Below, one piece after another: positions 1 to 7,130 of a stretch of 64,000 bases of DNA (positions are counted from its first letter, which is position 1; each line of letters opens with the position of its first letter). The notes below the pieces were generated by a model, which saw nothing but the letters and a program-made list of their open reading frames with translations, made no database searches and was not told the origin of the DNA. Where the stretch lies: assembly GCF_000018205.1 (NCBI RefSeq), contig NC_009881.1, positions 868,001 to 932,000 on the forward strand. The letters are read 5' to 3'. Source of the stretch: Rickettsia akari str. Hartford. Its GTDB lineage: Bacteria; Pseudomonadota; Alphaproteobacteria; Rickettsiales; Rickettsiaceae. The translations under genes were made by a program, and so were the position numbers.

Positions 1-922
1 TAGCAGTAAATATAACCCCAAAACTTATAGCTACAAAAAGAAGTAATAATGCAATAAAGATAAACATTATAGAGAACTTAATCTGTATATTATCTATTTC
101 ATTTTTAAGGATATTATACTCTGCAGCTGCTCCGTTAGTTGCATCTACATGGTCGATAATTTTATTATCTACTAATCTACCGACTAATAAATACACATCA
201 TTATATTCTTTTAATTTAATCAACATCCTTATTTTGGTCGGATCGGATTTTACTTCCACCGGTGCCCCTAAATCCGCTTTTTTAATTAAATGTGCTGGAA
301 TAGTTGCAAATGATAATGAAAAACTTAAATAACTATTAGCTACTATAGTATTAGTAGATTTGTTTAAAACTATAGCTTCATCAAGCGAGCGCATCTCTGC
401 TTCGGTATTAAGTGTTTTAGTAAATAAAGCGGGATTATGAATTAAATCATAATACATATCGCTTAAATCTTCAGCAACGGCTAGAGCAGTTTCTTTTAGC
501 TGTAATTTATGCTCGGCAATATAAGATTCTGCAACTATTACGGATTGATCAAGAACCGTAGAAATCTTCTTATCAAACCAAGCTTGAACACTAAGATTAA
601 AAAAATAAACAGAAAATACTGAGACAATTATAGTTGGAATAGCTGCAACTAAACTAAAGGCAATTACAATACGATTTTGTAATTTAGAACTATCATTATT
701 ACTATTTTGAGTAAAAAATTTTTGAGTTAGTAAAACGCCTAAAATTAAAAAAATTGCTAAATCAACTAATAAAAATCCAATAATCGTACTAAAATTCTTT
801 GATTCTAAAGATATCACATAAAAAGTAGCACAGACAAAAATAATAGATGCCATTGCTAAAGTAAAAATTAGTACTCTACTAGAAAAATAAGAACGTAAAT
901 TTTGTTTAAAATAACTAAGCAT
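1..922 (-). CDS. NtrY-like sensor histidine kinase, N-terminal part (runs off window)
   Basis: About 307 residues are visible from an ATG at 922; the rest lies left of base 1. Three hydrophobic segments occur in the first ~120 residues (near residues 18-37, 45-65 and 85-108), then a soluble, presumably periplasmic stretch of ~160 residues, then a fourth membrane segment just before the window edge. This topology fits NtrY-type alphaproteobacterial sensor kinases, in which HAMP, PAS, HisKA and ATPase domains would follow; none of those is inside the window, so the kinase call is inferred from the N-terminal layout and recall of the Rickettsia gene. A membrane two-component sensor is the likely role. 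It lies downstream of rpsU on the same strand, separated by a palindromic repeat and a terminator, so probably in its own unit. Confidence 0.6.
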   Translation of the reverse strand, partial: MLSYFKQNLRSYFSSRVLIFTLAMASIIFVCATFYVISLESKNFSTIIGFLLVDLAIFLILGVLLTQKFFTQNSNNDSSKLQNRIVIAFSLVAAIPTIIVSVFSVYFFNLSVQAWFDKKISTVLDQSVIVAESYIAEHKLQLKETALAVAEDLSDMYYDLIHNPALFTKTLNTEAEMRSLDEAIVLNKSTNTIVANSYLSFSLSFATIPAHLIKKADLGAPVEVKSDPTKIRMLIKLKEYNDVYLLVGRLVDNKIIDHVDATNGAAAEYNILKNEIDNIQIKFSIMFIFIALLLLFVAISFGVIFTA

Positions 923-1032
923 AGATACAGTTTATATGGCTATAACAGTTCTTTATAACATAAAAAAAAGCGAGTTAGGAACATTTGTACTTTAAGTCAT
1001 TCCTGCGGGGGCATTGCTGAGTGGACACCTAA

Positions 1033-1128
1033 TCGTCATTGCGAGCAGTCATAGGCTGCGTGGCCATCTCATCAAATATCCTGAGATTGCGGACGTATAA
1101 TTGCTACGCAATTTCATTGCAATGACGA
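1033..1128. repeat. palindromic element (RPE-like) with 10-bp inverted ends
   Basis: The segment starts with TCGTCATTGC (1033-1042) and ends with GCAATGACGA (1119-1128), a perfect 10-bp inverted pair. The same end sequence recurs at other repeats in this window (15011, 19201 and within ileS), which supports a mobile short palindrome of the type abundant in Rickettsia. A partial copy of a second motif (GTCATTCCTGCGG) precedes it at about 996. Confidence 0.6.
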
Positions 1129-1154
1129 AAAATTACAAAGCAATCTACATAACA

Positions 1155-1188
1155 AAAAAGCTAGAAATATTAATATTTCTAGCTTTTT
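1155..1188 (-). terminator. rpsU terminator, perfect 17-bp palindrome
   Basis: A 34-base perfect palindrome made of A5-GCTAGAAATATT and its complement ends in a T run on either strand, as expected of a Rho-independent terminator. It sits 27 bases beyond the rpsU stop and can act on transcripts from both directions. Confidence 0.8.
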
Positions 1189-1214
1189 ATTTAGTATTAA
1201 AATTATTTGAAATT

Positions 1215-1415
1215 TTATTCATCAAACATTTTTTTACGAGCAAATTTTCTCTGTCTTCTTGCTGCTTCTTGTGCTTTACGAACACGCTTCGCTGAAGGTG
1301 TTTCATAATAACGCTGTTCTTTCATCTTACGAAAATAAAGCTCTCTTTGTAGCTTTTTCTTAAAATTCCTAAGCGTATTGTCACAATTACCGGCGTGAAC
1401 ATTTACTAGTATCAC
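1215..1415 (-). CDS. rpsU: 30S ribosomal protein S21
   Basis: Small-subunit ribosomal protein, 66 residues, very basic with the typical KRVRKAQEAARR-type C-terminal helix. The frame is open further upstream, but the start is placed at GTG 1415 because an AAGGAG Shine-Dalgarno sequence lies about 10 bases before it and this gives the normal S21 length and N-terminus (ILVNVHAGNCDN after the initiator). It is transcribed divergently from the COQ9-family gene, an arrangement that gave the neighbouring family its old name (rpsU-divergently transcribed protein). A strong promoter lies at 1484-1455 and a terminator follows the gene, so it appears to be monocistronic. Confidence 0.95.
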   Translation of the reverse strand: MILVNVHAGNCDNTLRNFKKKLQRELYFRKMKEQRYYETPSAKRVRKAQEAARRQRKFARKKMFDE

Positions 1416-1440
1416 TAAAATTACTCTCCTTATAAAGATA

Positions 1441-1469
1441 TTGTAGTTCGTTGGACTATACCCTATAAT
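1441..1469 (+). promoter_or_regulatory. promoter of the COQ9-family gene
   Basis: TTGTAG (1441-1446) and a perfect TATAAT (1464-1469) are separated by 17 bases. Transcription would begin near 1476, which leaves too little leader for the upstream ATG at 1478 and favours the ATG at 1496. Confidence 0.6.
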
Positions 1470-1484
1470 TAAGTTATATGTCAA
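1455..1484 (-). promoter_or_regulatory. rpsU promoter
   Basis: On the minus strand TTGACA (1484-1479) and TATAGT (1460-1455) are separated by 18 bases, close to the sigma-70 consensus. It faces rpsU and overlaps the opposing promoter of the COQ9-family gene, so polymerases would compete for this site. Confidence 0.65.
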
Positions 1485-1495
1485 GGTTAAAAAAT

Positions 1496-2104
1496 ATGAG
1501 CATTAAAGAACACCATATAAAAAAAATAAGCTTCGTGCAGTCTTTATTAGAATTATTACCGTTTAATGAATGGAATAATACGCTCCTTGAAGAAGCAGAA
1601 GAAAAATGCGGCTTTGCAAAAGGTTATGCTTTAATAGTTTTTCCAGACGGTTTATCTGAAATAATAGAATTCTTTGAAAGCTATTTAGATAATATTATGC
1701 TAGAACGCTTAAAGACAATAGAAGAACCGACAAAAATAAGAGATAAAATATCTTTAGCAGTAAAGATTAGGATCAAAACCATGCTGCCTATTATGCAGAG
1801 TAAGAATGCCGCTTATTTTGCATTAAACCCAATGCAAGGAACTGAAGTTGCATTCCGTAGTTGTGATGCTATTTGGCGTTATACCGGCGATAAATCTATT
1901 GATTTTAACTATTATACTAAAAGAGGTTTATTGCTATCTGTTTATATCTCCTCTATTCTTTTTTACATACAAGACGAATCGGAGAATTATATTGAAACTG
2001 ATCAATTCATTGATACTGCCGTAGAGAATATAGTAAACACTTTCTCTCAGATGAAAAAATTACTCGACCCCTCAAATATACCCATAGTCAGAATGTTCAC
2101 ATAG
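1496..2104 (+). CDS. COQ9-family protein, ubiquinone biosynthesis
   Basis: A 202-residue protein of the COQ9 / rpsU-divergently-transcribed family. COQ9 binds lipids and helps the quinone-ring hydroxylation step of ubiquinone synthesis in mitochondria; the bacterial homologue is presumed to do the same at the inner membrane. The C-terminal half has the family pattern, with aromatic-rich DAIWRYTGDKSIDFNYYTKR followed by a helix with an acidic D/T-rich stretch. The ORF could begin at ATG 1478, but the ATG at 1496 has AAGG nine bases upstream and fits the predicted promoter, so it is preferred. It pairs functionally with ubiG elsewhere in the window. It is followed closely by a convergent PIN-domain gene. 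Confidence 0.8.
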   Translation: MSIKEHHIKKISFVQSLLELLPFNEWNNTLLEEAEEKCGFAKGYALIVFPDGLSEIIEFFESYLDNIMLERLKTIEEPTKIRDKISLAVKIRIKTMLPIMQSKNAAYFALNPMQGTEVAFRSCDAIWRYTGDKSIDFNYYTKRGLLLSVYISSILFYIQDESENYIETDQFIDTAVENIVNTFSQMKKLLDPSNIPIVRMFT

Positions 2105-2117
2105 ATATACTCAGTTT

Positions 2118-2495
2118 TTATTGACTACATTCGAGTAGTTTTTGGTCAAAAGTAAGTAACGGCATACTTAAATATTTTGCTTTAGCGAGTAGTATACCAA
2201 CTGTATGAATATTACATTTTGTATAATATTCTAGAGCATTTAGGTAATATTCTTTTTCACAATGTACACCTTTGTAAGCAAGTAGATCCGATAAAGTAGA
2301 AGAGATTTTATTGAGAGAAATTTTATAAACAGAAGATAGAACAAATATTACATCCGTAAATACAGTGTGCTCTATTATTAAAGTAATATGTCCTGTTTTA
2401 ACTTGTTCAAACATTTCTTTCGTCTGATTAAACATATTTTTATCATCGGCAAATAAATATCTAACAATAACATTTGTATCACATATATATTGCAT
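2118..2495 (-). CDS. PIN-domain (VapC-like) toxin, probably degraded
   Basis: 125 residues with the PIN-fold pattern: DTNVIVRY at residues 7-14 (first acidic residue), the helix acidic residue in IEHTVFTDV (about residue 42), and a C-terminal LLTFDQKLL block. PIN toxins are Mg-dependent ribonucleases that need three or four acidic residues. In the third block the expected acidic residue before the LLAKAK helix appears to be Val (HTVGILLAKAK), so catalysis may be impaired. The antitoxin frame just upstream is broken (2497-2739), so this is most likely the intact half of a dying VapBC module rather than a working toxin. Confidence 0.75.
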   Translation of the reverse strand: MQYICDTNVIVRYLFADDKNMFNQTKEMFEQVKTGHITLIIEHTVFTDVIFVLSSVYKISLNKISSTLSDLLAYKGVHCEKEYYLNALEYYTKCNIHTVGILLAKAKYLSMPLLTFDQKLLECSQ

Positions 2496-2496
2496 T

Positions 2497-2739
2497 GTAT
2501 TTCCTTAACATTTTTATAATGTGAAAATACACTCTCCATCCAAGCTTTTTCTCTTACCTCTTCAAAAGAAGTTTTTGTATTTTTTTTATTATTTTGCACA
2601 TACACCCCCATACATCTGAAACATGAGATAATATAACTTTATTATTATAATCAATTTCTATAGAAATAATATTGCTATTTTCTCTAACTTTTTTTGGTAG
2701 AACGATCTGTCCGTTAGAAGTAATAGCTAAAAGTAATAT
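2497..2739 (-). pseudogene. AbrB/MazE-type antitoxin remnant, frameshifted
   Basis: Read on the minus strand, one frame encodes an AbrB-type DNA-binding start (AITSNGQIVLPKKVRE, then an acidic and hydrophobic strand pattern). The rest of the antitoxin (KKNTKTSFEEVREKAW and a short helix) sits in a different frame after about 2610, so a one-base indel separates the halves. The expected start is ATA at 2739 with no ATG nearby. Its place directly ahead of the PIN gene is that of a VapB antitoxin. The fragment is clearly non-functional as written. Confidence 0.65.
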
Positions 2740-2805
2740 ATTAAAATTCTTGTGTTATTACCTCTCTTGTATATAATTAGGATGTTTTTAAAAATAATTT
2801 CTAAA

Positions 2806-5800
2806 ATGATGGCCAATACTAAATATTATCCTGAAGTTAGTTCAAATGCTAATTTTGCTGCTATAGAGCGAGAGATACTAAAATTTTGGCAAGACAATAA
2901 TATATTTCAAAAATCTATTGATGGTAGGAATGGAGAATCAGAATTTATTTTTTATGACGGTCCACCTTTTGCAAACGGTTTGCCGCATTATGGTCATTTA
3001 CTTACCGGCTTTATTAAAGACGTATATGCTAGATACCAAACCGTAAAAGGTAAGAAAGTTGAGCGTCGTTTCGGCTGGGATTGTCACGGTCTTCCTGCTG
3101 AAATGCAATCAGAGAAAGAGCTTGGTATTTCAGGGCGTCTTGCAATAACTAATTTCGGTATCGAGAAGTTTAATGCACATTGCAGAGCTTCAGTAATGGA
3201 ATATGCGAGCGACTGGGAAGAATATGTAACTCGTCAAGCAAGATGGGTAGATTTTAAAAATTCTTATAAAACGATGGATAAGAATTTTATGGAGTCCGTC
3301 CTTTGGGCGTTTAAAGAGCTGTATAATAAGGGGTTATTGTGTGAGTCTATGCGGGTAGTACCGTATTCTTGGGCATGCGAAACACCGCTTTCTAATTTTG
3401 AAACAAGGCTTGATAATTCTTATCGTGAGCGATCAGATAAAGCTGTAACGGTGAGTTTCGTACTAAGGGATAAATTGCATGAGATTCCTGCTTTTGCAGG
3501 AATGATATCGAGGGAGTCAGAAATGACAGTAGGCGGTGATTATCAAGAATATAGAATCCTTACTTGGACGACGACGCCTTGGACTCTTCCATCAAATCTA
3601 GCCATAGCGGTCGGTAGTGATATAGATTATGCGTTAGTCCCTCAAGAAAATATTTGTTACATAATAGCTGCCTCGTCAGTTTCTAAATATGCTAAAGAAT
3701 TAGGGCTTAGCGGTGAAGAAAATTTTGAGATAATTAAAGGCTCACAGCTTCAGGGACTCCGCTATAAACCTTTATTCGACTATTTTGAGCATCATCCAAA
3801 CAGCTTCAAGATATTTGACGTCGACTTTGTTGTTGAAGGTGACGGTACAGGGGTTGTACATATGGCTCCCGGCTTTGGTGAAGATGACCAAATACTTTGC
3901 GAATCAAAAGGGATCTCACTTGTTTGTCCTGTGGATAATAGCGGTAAATTTACTAAAGAAATTCCTGATTTAGAGGGAGTGCAAGTATTTGATGCAAATG
4001 ACAAAATAATAATCAAACTGAAAGAGCAAGGAAATTGGCTAAAAACCGAGCAGTATATTCATAATTATCCTCATTGCTGGCGGACGGATACGCCTCTTAT
4101 ATATAAGGCTGTTCCGTCATGGTATGTCAAGGTAACGCAGTTTAAAGATAGGATGGTAGAGCTTAATCAGCAAATAAACTGGATCCCACATCATGTTAAA
4201 GATAATTTATTCGGTAAGTGGCTTGAAAATGCACGTGATTGGTCGATAAGCCGTAATAGATTTTGGGGAACGCCGCTTCCTGTATGGAAATCAGACGATC
4301 CAAAATATCCACGCATAGATGTTTACGGCTCTATAGAGGAATTAGAGAAAGATTTCGGCGTTAAAGTTACTGATTTACATCGTCCATTTATCGATAAACT
4401 GACAAGACCAAACCCAAACGATCCAACCGGTAAATCAACAATGCGTAGAATCGAAGACGTGTTTGATTGCTGGTTTGAAAGCGGCTCGATGCCATATGGG
4501 CAAGCTCACTACCCTTTTGAAAATAAAGAGTGGTTCGAGGATCATTTTCCGGCTGATTTTATAGTTGAGTATTCAGCTCAAACACGTGGTTGGTTTTATA
4601 CTTTAATGGTGCTATCTACCGCTTTATTTGATCGTCCACCGTTTTTAAATTGTATATGCCACGGTGTAATTTTAGACGCTACCGGCCAAAAACTCTCAAA
4701 GCGCCTTAATAACTACGCCGATCCGCTGGAGCTATTTGATCAATACGGCTCTGACGCATTAAGAGTTACGATGCTATCTTCAAACATTGTTAAAGGTCAG
4801 GAACTGCTAATCGATAAAGACGGTAAGATGGTATTTGATACGCTTCGTCTATTCATCAAGCCTATATGGAGTTCTTATCATTTCTTTACGATGTATGCTA
4901 ATGCCGATTCGCTTAAAGGTGAGATTAGTTTTGCTTCTGAAAACGTACTTGATGTTTATATATTATCTAAGCTAAAAATAGCAGTCAGTAAGATTGAAGA
5001 GAGTTTGGATAATTTCGATACGCAAACAGCTTATCATGCAGTTTTAGAATTTTTTGAAGTATTGAATAACTGGTATATAAGACGAAGTAGAGCAAGATTT
5101 TGGAAAAGCGAAAAAGATACAGATAAACAAAATGCTTATAATACTCTATATTCATGTTTAAAGACTATGGCAATTGCAATGTCTGCACTAGTGCCTATGA
5201 TTTCGGAGGCGATATATAAGGGGCTATGTCATTGCGAAGAGACGTCTACATTGTCATCCCGCGACTTGATCGCAGGATCCAGTAAATCGATAAACAATTT
5301 GAATCCAGTGGTCAAGCCACGGGATTACACCCCATCAGTGCATCACAATGACCAAATTAGCGTCCATCTATGCAACTACCCCACTCTCTCAGACTTTGAA
5401 ATAAATCACGAGCTAGTTGCTACTATGGATAACGTGCTTGATATTTGTAGTAATAGCCTGTTTATTAGAAGTACTAAAAATATCAGGGTAAGGCAGCCGC
5501 TGGCTAGCATAACTATTATCAGCAAACATAATAATGATCTAAAAGCTTTTGAAAATTTGATCAAGGATGAGATTAATGTGAAATCAGTAATTTATTGCGA
5601 CGATCTAGAGAATTACGCAAGCAAAAAACTATCGATTAATTTCCCAATGCTTGGTAAACGTCTTCCAGCTAAAATGAAAGAGATTATAGCTGCTTCTAAA
5701 AAAGGTGACTGGAAAGCTATCGCAGGCGGTTTAACTATATGCGGTGAAACCTTAAATAATGAGGAATATAAGCTAATTTTGGAGCCATATTCACATATAA

Positions 5801-6120
5801 AAGGAGCAGCAAGTTTTGAGAATAATAGCAGCTTGTTAATACTTGATTTAGAGCTAACAGCTGAGCTAATAGAAGAAGGATACGCAAGAGATATTGTACG
5901 CTTCATACAACAGGCTCGAAAAGATGCAGGTTTCTCTATAACTGACAGGATTTTAATTGAGATAATAAGCGAGTTTGATTTATCTGAGATAATTTATAAT
6001 TATGGAGACTTTATTACAGAACAAACTTTAGGCGAGTTTTCTAAAAATTTTACGCCTGATTATGTAAGTAAAGTAGAATTAGAGGATCATCCAATACAAC
6101 TTAAGATTAAGAAATCGTAA
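2806..6120 (+). CDS. ileS: isoleucyl-tRNA synthetase (type 2, with RPE insertions)
   Basis: Charges tRNA-Ile with isoleucine in the cytoplasm. The class I signatures are present: HYGH at about residue 60 and KLSKR at about residue 628. The DGPPFANGLPHYGH context, the CP1 editing region and the overall pattern match the eukaryote/archaeal-like type 2 IleRS known from Rickettsia. Two adjacent ATGs (2806, 2809) give the conserved N-terminus; the frame is open to 2752 but I see no good ribosome site. The protein is about 1,104 residues, lengthened by two in-frame palindromic insertions: a short one at 3484-3528 between editing-region blocks and a nested one at 5228-5352 near the anticodon-binding domain. 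The flanking sequence stays conserved and open, so the enzyme is presumably functional despite the extra surface loops. Confidence 0.95.
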   Translation: MMANTKYYPEVSSNANFAAIEREILKFWQDNNIFQKSIDGRNGESEFIFYDGPPFANGLPHYGHLLTGFIKDVYARYQTVKGKKVERRFGWDCHGLPAEMQSEKELGISGRLAITNFGIEKFNAHCRASVMEYASDWEEYVTRQARWVDFKNSYKTMDKNFMESVLWAFKELYNKGLLCESMRVVPYSWACETPLSNFETRLDNSYRERSDKAVTVSFVLRDKLHEIPAFAGMISRESEMTVGGDYQEYRILTWTTTPWTLPSNLAIAVGSDIDYALVPQENICYIIAASSVSKYAKELGLSGEENFEIIKGSQLQGLRYKPLFDYFEHHPNSFKIFDVDFVVEGDGTGVVHMAPGFGEDDQILCESKGISLVCPVDNSGKFTKEIPDLEGVQVFDANDKIIIKLKEQGNWLKTEQYIHNYPHCWRTDTPLIYKAVPSWYVKVTQFKDRMVELNQQINWIPHHVKDNLFGKWLENARDWSISRNRFWGTPLPVWKSDDPKYPRIDVYGSIEELEKDFGVKVTDLHRPFIDKLTRPNPNDPTGKSTMRRIEDVFDCWFESGSMPYGQAHYPFENKEWFEDHFPADFIVEYSAQTRGWFYTLMVLSTALFDRPPFLNCICHGVILDATGQKLSKRLNNYADPLELFDQYGSDALRVTMLSSNIVKGQELLIDKDGKMVFDTLRLFIKPIWSSYHFFTMYANADSLKGEISFASENVLDVYILSKLKIAVSKIEESLDNFDTQTAYHAVLEFFEVLNNWYIRRSRARFWKSEKDTDKQNAYNTLYSCLKTMAIAMSALVPMISEAIYKGLCHCEETSTLSSRDLIAGSSKSINNLNPVVKPRDYTPSVHHNDQISVHLCNYPTLSDFEINHELVATMDNVLDICSNSLFIRSTKNIRVRQPLASITIISKHNNDLKAFENLIKDEINVKSVIYCDDLENYASKKLSINFPMLGKRLPAKMKEIIAASKKGDWKAIAGGLTICGETLNNEEYKLILEPYSHIKGAASFENNSSLLILDLELTAELIEEGYARDIVRFIQQARKDAGFSITDRILIEIISEFDLSEIIYNYGDFITEQTLGEFSKNFTPDYVSKVELEDHPIQLKIKKS
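3484..3528. repeat. short palindromic insertion inside ileS
   Basis: ATTCCTGCTTTTGCAGGAAT (3484-3503) is a near-perfect palindrome followed by a fragment resembling the GTCA...AATGAC repeat ends. It adds about 15 residues (roughly HEIPAFAG to SEMT) to IleRS between conserved blocks without breaking the frame. The same palindrome core occurs at 11381, 17102 and 29100. Confidence 0.65.
5228..5352. repeat. nested palindromic elements inside ileS
   Basis: The outer element has ends GTCATTGCGA (5228-5237) and TCACAATGAC (5343-5352). Inside it lies a second palindrome, GTCATCCCGCGACTTGATCG (5253 on) paired with GTGGTCAAGCCACGGGATTAC (ending 5328). The inner family recurs at 15184, 31167 and 60461; the outer ends recur at 1033, 15011 and 19201. 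The whole insertion is read through in frame as part of IleRS. Confidence 0.7.
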
Positions 6121-6203
6121 ATTATTTTACTATTGATTAAGGTATTAATAATTTACTTATATTAATCTATAGTATGCACGCTATAAATTAATTTAGGTAA
6201 ATT

Positions 6204-7091
6204 ATGTCACAATACTCCTCATTAAGCCCGAGAGACAAAGGTTCTTGGATTAAAAATCGTTTAGGAACTAGTACCACAAAAACCACACATACAGAAATTG
6301 TAATAACTTTAGAATATTTAAAACAATATTTTAATGAGTTTCAGCCTCTAGAAGGAACAGCATTAAATATTATAGCTAGCTTAGATGCTCCGAATTTAAA
6401 TCAACTACATCTCATAGAATGCCTTATATCTCAAGGCGCAAATAAATACAAAGCATTAGAATTTGCAATTAAAAATAACAATGAACAGGCTGAATATCTA
6501 CTTAATCGTCTTACGTTTGAACCCAATTCTAGCCTAATACAAGCAATACAAAACCAAAGTTTAACATTAGTAAAGTATTTTGTAGAAAAATAAAAAGCAG
6601 ATGTCAATTTTAGTAATTTTGGTTTTAACCCACTAAGACTTGCTGCTAGCTTAGCAGCACATTATAAAATAGATATTACATGTTATCTTTCAATAAAAGG
6701 AGTAACTTATTTAAATACAACCTTTAAAGCAGCATCACAAGGCAGTCAAACTGTAAACGAGCTTTATAAGCAAATCTTTTTAAAGCAATAAACGCAAATA
6801 AACTTAAAGTAATTAAAAAATTTGTTTGCATATACTGTTTTGATGTTAATACGAAATATTGTTTTAATACACCCGTTAAGTACCACAAATTGAAAAAATA
6901 GAAAAGCAATTGCAAAATATGTTTTATCTAAAAATGCTAATTTGGATATAGCTCTAGAAATCGCAATAATAGACGGTAAGTTAGAAGGGGTAAAAACATT
7001 ATTAAAGGCAGGAGTAAAAATTAACGGCAATAAAGATGCACCACCTTTAATGCTTGCATCAGAGCATGGGCAGACCATAAGATGGGCAAAA
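6204..7091 (+). pseudogene. ankyrin-repeat protein remnant
   Basis: The first 129 residues are open (6204-6593) and contain ankyrin-like helices (LIECLISQGANKYKALEFAI; SLTLVKYFVEK). A TAA at 6591 is followed in the same frame by further repeat-like text (ADVNFSNFGFNPLRLAASLA, then LEIAIIDGKLEGVKTLLKAG, then PPLMLASEHGQ) interrupted by several stops between 6788 and 6900. Ankyrin proteins in Rickettsia are often secreted host-interaction factors, but this copy has at least four stops in frame. The N-terminal 129-residue piece could still be translated. Confidence 0.75.
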
Positions 7092-7130
7092 GATAACTTA
7101 CATAGTTTGCAATGGCGATATCAGAGTATA

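Noticed and set aside
1101..1295. 64-codon plus-strand ORF over the rpsU terminator
   Set aside because: Runs through the repeat and terminator and then antisense to rpsU.
2378..2611. 77-codon minus-strand ORF as its own gene
   Set aside because: Its first half is the frameshifted tail of the antitoxin, and the rest overlaps the PIN gene in another frame.
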